Below are positions 1 through 10,969 of a stretch of DNA of 34,113 nucleotides, in pieces. The notes beneath the pieces were generated by a model that was given only the letters and a program-made list of their open reading frames with translations, did no database searches and was not told where the DNA came from. Source of the stretch: Cochliopodium minus (lineage: Eukaryota > Discosea > Himatismenida > Cochliopodiidae); NCBI GenBank assembly GCA_024220525.1, contig JAMYWO010000376.1, positions 1 to 34,113 on the forward strand, in the 5' to 3' direction. How positions within the stretch are numbered: position 1 is the stretch's first letter; every line of letters starts with the position of its first letter. The position numbers and the translations under genes were made by a program.

Positions 1-38
1 AATAAAAAATAAAAAATAAAAAATAAAAAATAAAAAAT

Positions 39-75
<37 letters not shown>

Positions 76-77
76 AT
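1..77. repeat. A/T microsatellite, 7-bp unit of the AATAAAA type
   Basis: A run of near-perfect heptamers (ATAAAAA, with one 6-mer) fills the left edge. It lies in an intron of the leftward EGF-repeat gene, where the transcribed strand reads T-rich. A very similar run sits near the right edge at 33993-34051, also in an intron of a leftward gene, so this looks like a common intronic microsatellite of this genome. Confidence 0.9.
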
Positions 78-92
78 GATTTTTTTTTTTAC

Positions 93-1650
93 CAGTACAA
101 GAACCATTACCAGAACAATTTGCTACAGAAGAACAATCAAAAAGAGAGCAATTACTTCCAGCATAACCAGAGTTACATGAACAAACATTTGGTCCTAATC
201 AGGAAGAAAGTTGAAAAAATTATTTTAAAAAGTTGAAAAATTAATTTATTTTCAAAAAAAATTTTAAAAATTTTAAAAAAAAAAAATCAAAGATATATTT
301 TTATTTTTTACCCACACAAGTTCCTCTACCATTACAATTGGTTACATTAGCACATGAAAAATTGAGACAATCATTTCCAGTGTAACCAGTTTTGCAAGAA
401 CACGTATTTGGAGCTTTTTAGAACAAAAAAAATGTAAAAAAAAAATAAAAATAAAATAAAAGAATAAACAATAAAATAGATTAAAAAAATAAAAAAAAAA
501 AATTAATAAAAGAAAGATTCAAAAAGTAAAAATGAAAAAATTTAAATTACAAACGCATGTTCCGTTTCCATTACAATTTCCATAGAGGGTACAATCAGCA
601 GTATTACAATTAGAACCAGTGTACCCAGAGACACAAGCACAATTGTTGGGTCCTTTATAAAAAAAATGAAAGAAATAAAAAAAATCCAAAAAAAAAATCA
701 AAAAAAATAAAAATTATTTTACCAACACAACCTCCGTTTCCACTGCAGTTATTTACATTGGAGCAGCTGAAAGTGGCACAAGCTGTACCATTATACCCAG
801 GGCTACAAGTACAAATGTTGGGTCCTTTTAAAAAAAAAAAAAATCAAAAAATAGAAATATAAAAAATAAAAGTAAAAAAATAAAAGTTTAAAAAATCGAA
901 GAATATTAAATTTAATTAATTAAAAATGTTGTTTTTTTTCTTTACCCGTACAAGTTCCGTGTGCATTACAATTACTCACATTGGAGCAGCTGAAAGTGTT
1001 ACAAGAAGTACCATTATATCCAAAGTTACAAGTACAAACGTTGGGTCCTTTTAAAAAAATATCAATAAAATTTAAAAAAAATAAAAAATAAAAATAAAAC
1101 AAATGACTTAAAATTATAAATTGAATTTTAAATTAATTTAATGTCAAAAAAAACAAGTAAATTTTACCAGTGCATGTCCCGTTTGATCCACTGCAACCAT
1201 TTAAACTAGCACAGCTGAAAACAGTACAATTAGGGCCTGTGTATCCAGAGTTACAGGTACAAGTATTGGCTCCTATTTAAATATAAAAAATCAAAAATAA
1301 AATAAAATAAAATAAATAAAATAAAAATAAAAAAAATAAATTTACCTGTACAAGTTCCATTTCCGTTACACTGGTTGTTGGCTGGGCAACTAAAGTTAGA
1401 ACAATCAACTCCCGCATAGCCAGCAGTACAAGTACAATTGTTAGGCCCTGATAATATTATTTTAAATGGGGAAATTAATTCAAAAAAAAAAATTGAAGAA
1501 AATACGATGGTTTAAATTTGAATAAGAATTTAAAATTATTAGTTTTACCAGAGCAAGTGCCGTGACTGCTACAATTGTTTAAGAGAGAACAGCTGAAAGC
1601 ATTACAAGTAGCTCCAGAGTAACCAGTGTTACAAGTACAAGTATTTGGTG
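93..1650 (-). repeat. Tandem array of eight single-module EGF exons
   Basis: Eight consecutive exons each encode one EGF-like module. Seven are exactly 102 nt (34 codons) and one is 105 nt (1168-1272). Every one is bounded by phase-1 introns on both sides, so modules can be gained or lost without breaking the frame. The exons at 723-824 and 946-1047 are especially alike, including the intron bases just upstream of each (the GGGTCCTTTTAAAAAAA stretch on the plus strand), which suggests a recent duplication. Confidence 0.88.
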
Positions 1651-3851
1651 CTAAAAACAAAAACGAAAATAAACAAGTTAGTTCATAAAAAAATTGGGTG
1701 TGATTTCAATGAAAAAAAATAATTATTTTGAGAAGATTCATTGAATTAAATTTAAAAAAATAAATTTAAAATTTTGGTTAAAAAAACCACGTACCACTAC
1801 AAACACCATAGACACAGGGAGGAGAACAGACAGGAGTAGCACAAAGAAGTCCTGAGTAACCAGTGGCACAAGTACAATTGTTGGGACCAACGCAGGTGCC
1901 TATTTGACAGTTTGCTACTCCCGAGCAGTTAAAAGAGGAGCAATTTGTTCCGTTGTATCCTGCCACACAAGTACATGTGTTTGGACCTGTGCATGTTCCT
2001 TGTCCATTACAGTTGTTCAATGATGAACAATCGAATGCGTTACAAGTTGTTCCTTTGATAAAACAAAAAAAAAAATCGATTTCAATTATTGATAAATGAT
2101 AAATGAATATTGATTCAAATGAATGATTATAGATGTGATAGATAACTAAATCTTATTTGATTATTTTTGATATATTTCAAAAAGATTTTGAATCAAAAAA
2201 ATTTATTTGGAAATACCTGAATAACCAGAAGTACAGTTACATGTGTTGATGTTTATGCATGTACCATTTCCACAAGGATTAGCGCCAGTACCACAAGCAA
2301 CAGAAACATTCAAGTTATTACATCCAGATGCAGCTCTGATCAAAAGAAAGATAGATAAGGGAAATAAAAAAAAACAAAATAAAAAATAATTACGTCATCC
2401 ATCCAAAATCACAATTACATACACCATTTACACATGTACCATGACCACTGCAAGTACCTATAAAAAGAATTTGTTAAAAATAAAAAAAATCCTTTCTTTT
2501 TTCAAAGGGAGAAAAAAAAAATTACCTCCTCCAGGACATTGAACCGGATTGACAGTGTAGGTGAGGGATCCGGTGAAAGTATTTCCACCATCCAAAGAAA
2601 CAGATACTGCATTCGATCCGGTGGCCAAAACAACGTTCGTATCCATGTTGACAGTTATGGCAGTAGAATTGGTGAGCACCTAACAAAAAGAAAGGCAAAT
2701 ATTTAAAATCAAATATATTCTTTTTTTTTCTTTGTATTTGAACATACCACCCCATTGAAGATGACCACTGATCCAATTCTGACCATGATAGGGTATGGAC
2801 TTGATGAGAAATTAAATAAATTTTGGCCTGTGATGATCAATATATTATTTCCAGATACTCCTATCTAATAAATTATTTATCAAAATTTTAGAATGGATGA
2901 ATAATTGGAAGTATATTAAAGTAAATTTGAAAAAGGAGATTTATTATACTGTTATGATAAATCATTTTATCTATCCTATCTTATTATTTGGATACAATTC
3001 TTTTAAAAGATAGATTATTCCAATATTTAGTTTGATTATACTTTAATGTAGGTTTAAAAATGATGTATTTATTTTTATTTTTGAATGGGAAATTTACTTG
3101 TGAAGTGGGACTCAATGATGAGATGGTAGAATCTAATGTATATCCAACTCTTCCTTTCGCATAATATATATTTGGCATTACTAAATCTGCCCCTGCAGAT
3201 ACCTGCAATATGGCATTAAATGATGTCTGCAAATTGGCTGCAGACCATGGAATGGAATTAGGTATAAATGTGCAGCTAGTCAATGAATTTGAAAATGTAC
3301 AAGATGGTGAACTAGCAACAGTTTGACTGTTAGAAGTCATATTTATGAACTATTGATTGAACATTAAAAGAAAAATAAAATGATGATCTCTTTGATATCT
3401 GATTCTCTTTTATTTTACCAATAACATTGATCCAGGATTTTGATTCATTGCATTTGTATATATTTGTAATGATGTTATACTGGCTGTTGTTGTTGATAAA
3501 AATGTAAATGGTATTGTCACTGTTATTTTATTTGATAGATTTGTATTATTCATGGTTGTGGATGTTGTTGCCTATATATTCGAATGAATAATGTGTAAAA
3601 TGGATAATTAAATTAAAATAAAACGAGAGATAATATTTCTTGTTTATGATTACAAAACTTGCATCAGATGCATCACATATATTTCCTATATCGGACCATG
3701 ATACCGATCCTGATGAATCTTCTGATTGTGCCGAGCATACAGTCCCGCTTGTAGAAGTGGGAGTATACAAAGTACCAAAAATTGTAGCTGATCCAAATTT
3801 GAATAATATTAGAAATATAATCAATATTAAAATCTTCTCCTTTTTCTTCAT
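93..3851 (-). CDS. Secreted or surface TIG-like/EGF-repeat protein, 3' end beyond the window
   Basis: The start at 3851 opens a signal peptide (MKKKEKILILIIFLILFKFG, cut near residue 22). Sixteen exons fit by phase: 3851-3654, 3571-3419, 3349-3098, 2864-2748, 2679-2526, 2457-2394, 2335-2217, 2052-1795, 1650-1549, 1447-1346, 1272-1168, 1047-946, 824-723, 652-551, 413-312, 194-93; about 711 residues so far. Residues 23-200 are an unassigned Ser/Thr-rich ectodomain. Exons 4-5 (about 202-290) look like an IPT/TIG Ig-like domain (VSGNNILIITGQNL, then VSVSLDGGNTF). From about residue 288 come EGF-like modules of the form PNxCxCxxGYxGxxC...NCxxxGxC. TIG plus EGF arrays are known in protist adhesion and recognition receptors. 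The ligand, and whether a membrane anchor follows, cannot be seen. The gene is transcribed towards the left edge and is cut there. Confidence 0.85.
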
Positions 3852-4425
3852 ACTATCTATTACAAAAAATATATTATTCTATATTTTTTTTTTTTTTTTT
3901 ATATTTAAGTGTATTCCTTTATTTCTTGTTTATCTTCTGTTAGAAAAACCTTAAATTTTCTTAAATAGCATGCTAATTTTTGATTGTTGTCAAAGTGGAA
4001 GTTCTATTAAAGGATGGATCATGTATAAAAATATTAAATTTTATGTTTTGTCAAAAAATAAATTTATAAAAATAAATTTTTTAAACTTCCTTTTTTAAAA
4101 ATAGATATATTTTCATCAAATTTGACTCTTTTTCATTGCCTCACTTTGGTATTTTATTAAATAAAAAATATTTCCAATTTTCTTTTTTGAAATTATTTTG
4201 AATTTATTAATGAATATTTCAGAATAATAACAAATCCACTTTTTGTTCATAATCAACTTTATCTTTCCTTTATTTCAAAATAATTCTTCAATATTTTTTC
4301 CACTTTTTTTTTCAGAGGTAATTAAACTAATTGATTAATGTCAATATTAATGATGATGTTTTATATGATTAAAATACTATCAGATCTTCCAAATTGGAAT
4401 AAATAAAAAATAATTTAATTTAATT
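3852..4425. other. Intergenic spacer between two leftward genes
   Basis: Extremely A/T-rich with long T runs (for example 3881-3900). It holds the promoter region of the TIG/EGF gene and the 3' flank of the 1798-residue gene. The short open frame on the plus strand at 3640-3954 overlaps the signal-peptide exon antisense and is a shadow. I see no RNA gene or conserved element here. Confidence 0.6.
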
Positions 4426-7400
4426 TTATTCAGAAAAGAAAATGGAAACATTTTTAGGTGATTTTTTCAACTTTTTAGCACCATATTGTTCAGTTGTAAA
4501 CAACTCGTTGGGAGACTTGTCATCTACATCATCCTCCTCTTCCTCCGCAACCTCTTCTTTTTTCTCTTCTTTTTTTTGAAAGTCCCAAACGAAAGCTTTC
4601 TTCTTGAACACTACTTTTTTGTTTTTCCTATCGAGATCTCTCAAACATTGAACATAATCTATTTTTAAAAAAAAAAATTCAATAAATTTATAATTTAAAA
4701 ATAAAAAATATCAAAATTAAAGAAATATTTTAAAAAAAGTTAAATAAAACTATAGAAAAATAAAACTATTGAAAAATAAATAAAAATTTTAATGAAAATA
4801 TTTTACAATAAATGAAAATAAAAATAATAAAAAAAACAAAAAATTAATTTTAAAAACAGTTTTACCTGTTTTACATTCCCCGTCCATACAAGGAACAGGA
4901 AAGTCTTCTGTACAATTTTTTCCAATCTCACTAATTTTGTCTTTGTCGAAACTGACGCAGTCACCAACGTTGTTAACGCCATACTTGGCCGGGAAGTTGT
5001 CACCACACTTACCAAAGTCGTCAAGCGTTCTCTTGTAGTTCATGAGCGCCAAAACCAATTTATAAGTAAGAGAAACTTTGTCATCAAAGCTGACATCCAT
5101 AGTATCTAAAAAAAAAATTATTTTTAAAATTTTTTTATTATTCATTTTTATTTTTTAAATTTTTTAATTAATTGTTTTTTATTTTATATTTTTATTTTAT
5201 TTATTTTTTTACCTTTGTCGACGTAGATGAGTCCTGATCCTCTGTATTGTATATTCCAAGTAGCCATGTCTTGATAAATAGGGATTTTCAAGAACTGTTT
5301 GTACAACAACTCCTTATACTTCTCTCCCACACCAATTCTTCAAAAAAAAAATAATAAAAAAGAAAATAAGAAAAGAAATTAAAAATTTAATTTCAAAAAA
5401 TAAATTAAAATTTTTTTATATTATCAAAAATCAAAAAATTAAAATTATTTTTTTTTTTACCTTAATAATGAAATAAGAGAAATACCGAAAGAGTCATATT
5501 GAATGATTGACTTGTCGTGTTGTCTGACCAACCAAGTAGTCCTGTTGAAATTTCCGTTATCAACGACACTGGAGTTGACGTACAAGACCTTGTCCTCGGA
5601 GAAAGGATGGAGAGTCTCCCTCATGTAATAAACACGTTCATGGCCGTCTTTCTCGCTTTGGTAGTGATGATTGACAGTACGGTAAAGATCGGAGATGTCG
5701 ATACGTACGAAAGAAAACTCGGTTTGTTTGTTGATGATTTTGATTTGAAGAGACTTTACGTTTTTGTTGTCCGGCTTAATGTTTGATGAGATGAATGAAA
5801 CTTCTGTGCTGTGAAATGGATCTAATGGATGATTTTTTACGATGTATAGACTTTTCATTAGGGAGGTGTAGCTGGGGGTGATTCCGAAGAAGAGGTGGAG
5901 GGTTATGGAGATGAGTTTGGAGGAGGGGATCTCGAAGAAGGACACTCCTGAGAGGGGCAGCATTTTGTTGAAGATGTCCTTCATTTCGGGGATTTCCATG
6001 AACAACTGGGGCATGTTTTTGATCAATTGGAATTGAAAATATTCTTTTGATTTAAAAAGATTAAAAAAAATTAATAAATTTTTAATTTTAAATTTTAAAA
6101 TAAAAAATTAATAAATTTAAAATCAAAAAAAGATAAATTTTTTTTTACCAGGAGATTTAAAAAGATCAGTTACATACTTTCCTATTTCTTTATTTTCACA
6201 AATGACATTGTTGGAGATGTTCAAAGCTTGAATTCTAGCATACTGATCTATCGCATGTACACTTTCTCCAGCGATAGAAACGACCGTGGCTTCGGGGTAA
6301 GTAGTGGCGATTTTGAGATCAGTCAAACCATACTTTCCTGTGTTATGAATCAACACAGAAAAGTTGTCATTGGATTTCTTTTCGTATCCTTTCTTATTTT
6401 TGTTTTTGTTGTTGAGATACTTGAGGTATTTTGGTGAGTAAAACGGAAAGCTTTGGATGCTCTCCATGAAAAGTTCTGCGATCTTTTTTTCTTTGAGGAG
6501 TTTTCCCTTTTCTTCGTTTTCTGGAAGAGAATAGAGTGTCTCTCCCGTCTCAAAAAAGTGGAAAGAAAATGATTTATTCCCATTAAAAAATAATTCCCAA
6601 GGATACAAGGTCTATTAAAAGAAATTTCAAAAAAAAATGAAAACAAAAAAAAAATAAAAACAAATTGTAAAAAATAAAAAAAAGTAAAATTTAAAATAAA
6701 AATTTACTTTTTGAGTAAGAAAGAAGGGAACATTCTTCAAGAAAACATCAACCAAAACTCTCTTTTGCTCATTTACCAACCCCAAGTTCAACAAAGAAAA
6801 CAAAGAGACTCCATTGTTGAATTTTCTGAAAGAATTGATGACTTGCCCGTTGGAATCCAAGAACTCAAAAGATTTATTGTTGAGAGAGTACTTTAGGCCG
6901 AATTTGTCAGAAAAAGAATTCCATTGATCATTGTCAAGGGAATCAACAAAAGGAGATGAATAGAAATGTCCGATGGGCCTCACAGTTTCCACCAAAATAA
7001 ATTTGAAAAGAAACGTTTGTTCTTCCCCAAAATTTCCAATGAATTCGTAATTGATTTTCAATTTTGGATTTCTGGTTTGGATACACTCGACAAACTTTTG
7101 GATGGAAGAAAAACATCCCATGGAAGAATAGACCTCCTTAGATTTGGCGAACAGTTTGATGGATTTTTTCAATCTTGCGAAATGGGGAAACTCAACGAAA
7201 GAAATTTTGGCGAGAGAAAGGAGATTAGAAAGGGAAGAGATGATCTCCTTCTGGATCGTATCGAACTGCTCCGAGTTTTGTGCATCAATGATTTGGTTCA
7301 AAAAGATGGAGGAGGGCAAAAATTGATAATCGAAAAAGTCGGTGGAATGGTATAAAAGGTTGGATAGATGTGAGTAATCAGTGTTGTTAGTGTAGCACAA

Positions 7401-10400
7401 AAGATTGTTTATCTTTTTCTTGTTTGGTGTTGTATCACCCAACAAAGATAAATGGTACTTGGCGTAAAACTTGGAGTTGGAAACAGAAACAATGGTGCTG
7501 GTGTTGAAAGTGATGGACAATTTGGTGGACAAGAAGCCATACTTTGAGTCATAAACCATGAAGGTGAACTGGCTTTCGTCTTTGATTGTGTCGCAGATCT
7601 TTTTGTAGATGAAGCTATACTTTTCCATTTCTTTGTTGAGTTCAGGAAGTACTTTGGGCAATTCGAAAAAATTGTACTTTTCAAGTTGATCTGTGTAATT
7701 CTTTGGCAAACTTTTCACGTTGTGATTGATGTGGACGATAGGATGTACTTTCTTTTCGTTCTTATGTTTATTTGCCAAATTATTTTTATTATTTGTAATG
7801 TTGATATTGTTTGGTGAGACATTGTTATTTTTATTGTTTCCTGTTACAAAATTTTTTGCAGTTTCGACATTAAGAGGAATAGGCTTTTTCTCAACTGCCA
7901 GATCTTTAAAATGAGGGATATCTTCATCCTTCTTGAAAATTTTCTCGTTGAGCAAATGCTTTTGGTAAAGATCAGAAGAGATCGATTTTAAAATGCTAGA
8001 AAACTTTGAAAACATTTCAAACTTTAGAACAGTACCACTTGAAGGACCATTTCCCTTCTTAAGGTTGTTGTAGTAAGCTGAAAAAGCCAATTTCTCTTCA
8101 CTGTTTAAACCCACCTTCTTCAACAATTTCAAAAGAAAAAGTCTTTTTTCTCCATTGGAGAATTTAGAAATTTTTTTGTCGACTGAAAGAAGTTTTCTGT
8201 TCCCAAAACTCTTAAATTTAGAATTTTTGTTCAAGAAATCGTTCAATATTTGGAGTTTTTTGTCCTCCTCAGATTTTTCTTTGACTTTTTCTTCATCAAC
8301 AGAATCAGGAGTTTCAGCCTTTGGCTCTTCCATTTTTACGTTAAGACTTTGTAAATCTCCCAAAAAGTTGGAGTTTGTGTTGCTACTTTCCTCACTCTTT
8401 TTGGTTTCAGAATTTCCGGTTGGTTTTTCTTTTTGTTGAACTTCAGAATCAACTTCTCCTTCACTTTCCTGTATTAAATCAGGGCCACCCTCATCATCTT
8501 CACCGTCATCAAAAGGAGAATCATACTCAGTGTCTGTGTCATTACTTCCAGTTTGCTTGAAAAGCTGATTTACGAGAGAAAGTTGGGTATCTATGATCAA
8601 GTTGTTTGCATCCACCCATAGATCCATTTCTTCGAGAGATTGAGTGGAAGCTGTGGTGTCAGTTATAACAGGATGTCCTTCCAATGGCCAAATTTTCTTC
8701 TTTTCTTTCTTTGTGGTTGAATTTTTGGAACTCGAACTATCTTTGATATTGTCATTTGAGGTTTTATCATCTTTCTTAATATCATTATTTTTGTTTTCGT
8801 TATTGAAGAAATTAAAGTTGTTGAAACTAAAATCTTTCTTAGGTTCTTCAGTTTTAGGTTCTTCAGTTTTAGATTTTTCATTATCAAAAGGGTTAAAATC
8901 TTTGTTTTCTTCATTCTTCTTCTTCAGAAAAGGGTTTGTATCCTCACTCTTCTTTAGAAAGGGATTTACATCCACTACTTTTTTGACATCGAAAGGGTTG
9001 AGATTATTTGAAGTATCTGCTTTCTTGAAAGCAAAATTAAATCTATCAAAAGGTCCTCTGTTGTTGTTACTATTGTTTTCTTTTGTACTTTCTTTCTCTT
9101 TCTCTTCTTTAACTTCACTTTCGGTCACATTGTCGGGAAGAGGGAAGATGTATCTAAAGTTGAGTTTTTGGAAAGTGTATTTGTTGAAAAGAGATCTCAA
9201 ACTGTAGTCTGTTATGTTCAAAACCCTCTTCAAAATGGGCAAATGTACTCCATAAAAGTTTATAGGGAGGGGCTTCACTTTCTTGTTCTTGGAAATAGGA
9301 ATCAAAGTGATAGCGTTGACAGGAGTATATTTGAAATGAAGATTATTGGATATTTTGAAAGGAATCTCTTCTTTTTTCTTTTCTGGATCGTAGATGAATG
9401 AATATTGTTGTCCACTATGACATATTTGATCGTTGGAAGGAAGAGAACAGACTGTTCTCTTTAGCTTTTTTGACAATTGAATCTTGAAAAGAGTAGCCCC
9501 TGTACTCCCAAAAGTGAGTTGATCGACCTTGAAAGAATAGGTGAAGGTGTTTTCTAACTCTTTGAAAAAATTGAGATTGTATTTCTCGCTGTATTCTTTT
9601 GGAATGGAGATGAAAGAGACGGAGGATATCCTGAATAGTTTTGAGAAAAAGTTTTTTAGTTCATGTGGCAAGGAGATGTCAAACATTTTGGAGAGATCAG
9701 ATATAATTTGATAATCTGAAAAGAATAGAGAAGAATCAAGAGTATTGATGAGTGAGAGATCGAATGTTCTCTTGCACAAATAGATATTATCCATCTTCTT
9801 GTTGATTATTTTGCTCTTTTGTAGTTCCAACATTTCATCTCTATCATCCAAAGATAAATAGGTCATTGATATGTTCAATTTTTTGTTTAATGATTTCGCT
9901 ATTTCTCCATCATTGCTTTTATAATCTATTATTGTGATATGTTTCTGTTTATTTCTCTCCACATACGTGGTTATTTTATTAAGTATCATTTCTTTCAATT
10001 CTTTATCCATTATTTTGGATGAATACTGTTTGGAAATCGACGTGTAATTATTCCATTTATTTTCTATTGAAGATATCTTCCAAAAATTGGGAAAATCTAC
10101 TCCCTTTATTCTATCCTCTAATGTCAATTTCTTTTTCGAATCTTCATCTTTGATATCTTGCTTTTTATTTGAAGATAAAAGTTCATATAGAGATTCTGGT
10201 GTTATTTTATCATTAGATGATATCACATTTGTTTTTGGTGATGAAATGGTCGTTTTGGGAGATGAATGTTTATCTTCTTCATCAAAATACTTTGGATTAT
10301 TCTTCACAAAGTCCATTGCTCTTTCTTCTTTTCTTTTATCACTCCAACTCAAAGTAGGATCAATCATATTTTCCGAATTGCCTCTATATCTGCCATTATC

Positions 10401-10518
10401 TCCAATCGTGGTTGCATCTATAATGAAACAATAATTATATTTGAATTGTGGTTTGTTAAAAAAGAATTCAAATACATATCACAAACAGAATGGATAAAAT
10501 GAAAAGAAGTTTCAACAT
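4426..10518 (-). CDS. Large secretory-pathway protein with three methyltransferase-like Rossmann units (function unknown)
   Basis: Seven exons join in phase: 10518-10476, 10417-6708, 6611-6149, 6043-5461, 5337-5213, 5105-4866, 4658-4426, giving 1798 residues. The first 43-nt exon encodes a hydrophobic start, MLKLLFILSILFVIY, best read as a signal peptide or signal anchor. Three stretches share the same beta-alpha plan: residues about 174-330 (ITIIDYKSNDGEIAK, then TYLSLDDRDEM), about 965-1095 (FTFMVYDSKYGFL) and one across exons 3-4 (FSVLIHNTGKYGLTDLK). Each resembles the first half of a class I SAM methyltransferase but lacks the GxGxG loop, and each is followed by a matching strand (SVSFISIP, KISFVEFP, GVSFFEIP). 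Between units 1 and 2 lies a low-complexity linker with four NPF motifs and an acidic stretch. A Cys-rich segment (exons 6-7) and a charged tail end the protein. No known family is recognised; enzyme activity is doubtful. Confidence 0.82.
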
Positions 10519-10969
10519 ACTTTTTTTTTATTATTTTTAACTGAAAATATTTTTTTTTTTCAAGATCCTTATTTTATAATTGAATAAAACTTAAAAAAAT
10601 CAAAACTTTGTCCACTTGGAGTGAAAACTAATATAATCGAATTGAAAAAATTTCTTTCAAATGAATCTATTAACTATATTTGACTAAGAAATGAAATGAA
10701 ATGAAATAAATATCTTTTTTTTTGCCTTAAAGATTGCTTTGTTTAAAGGAAATATTGAAAAATTAATCATTAGGAAAAAAAAATCCCTATCAAAAATAAA
10801 AAAAATAAAAAAAAAAAGAGATAGAGGAGATACCACCTATAAATTTTATATTTAATTAAAATCTTTAATCTTTGATTAAAAAAAAAAATTTTTTTTTTTG
10901 AAGAAGATTATAATTTCTAAATTAGAGGACATATAAAATATAAAAAAAAATAGAGATAGTTGGAATTTG
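10519..10969. promoter_or_regulatory. Divergent intergenic region between the 1798-residue gene and the ARF-GEF gene
   Basis: About 450 nt between two start codons facing away from each other, so it must contain both promoters. It is A/T-rich with poly-A and poly-T tracts and a short GAAAT microsatellite near 10688-10708. No discrete motif can be named from sequence alone. Confidence 0.5.

Noticed and set aside
8644-9207. 187-codon plus-strand frame inside the 1798-residue gene
   Set aside because: It is antisense to the low-complexity linker and consists of Leu/Ser/Phe runs with no domain or start context.
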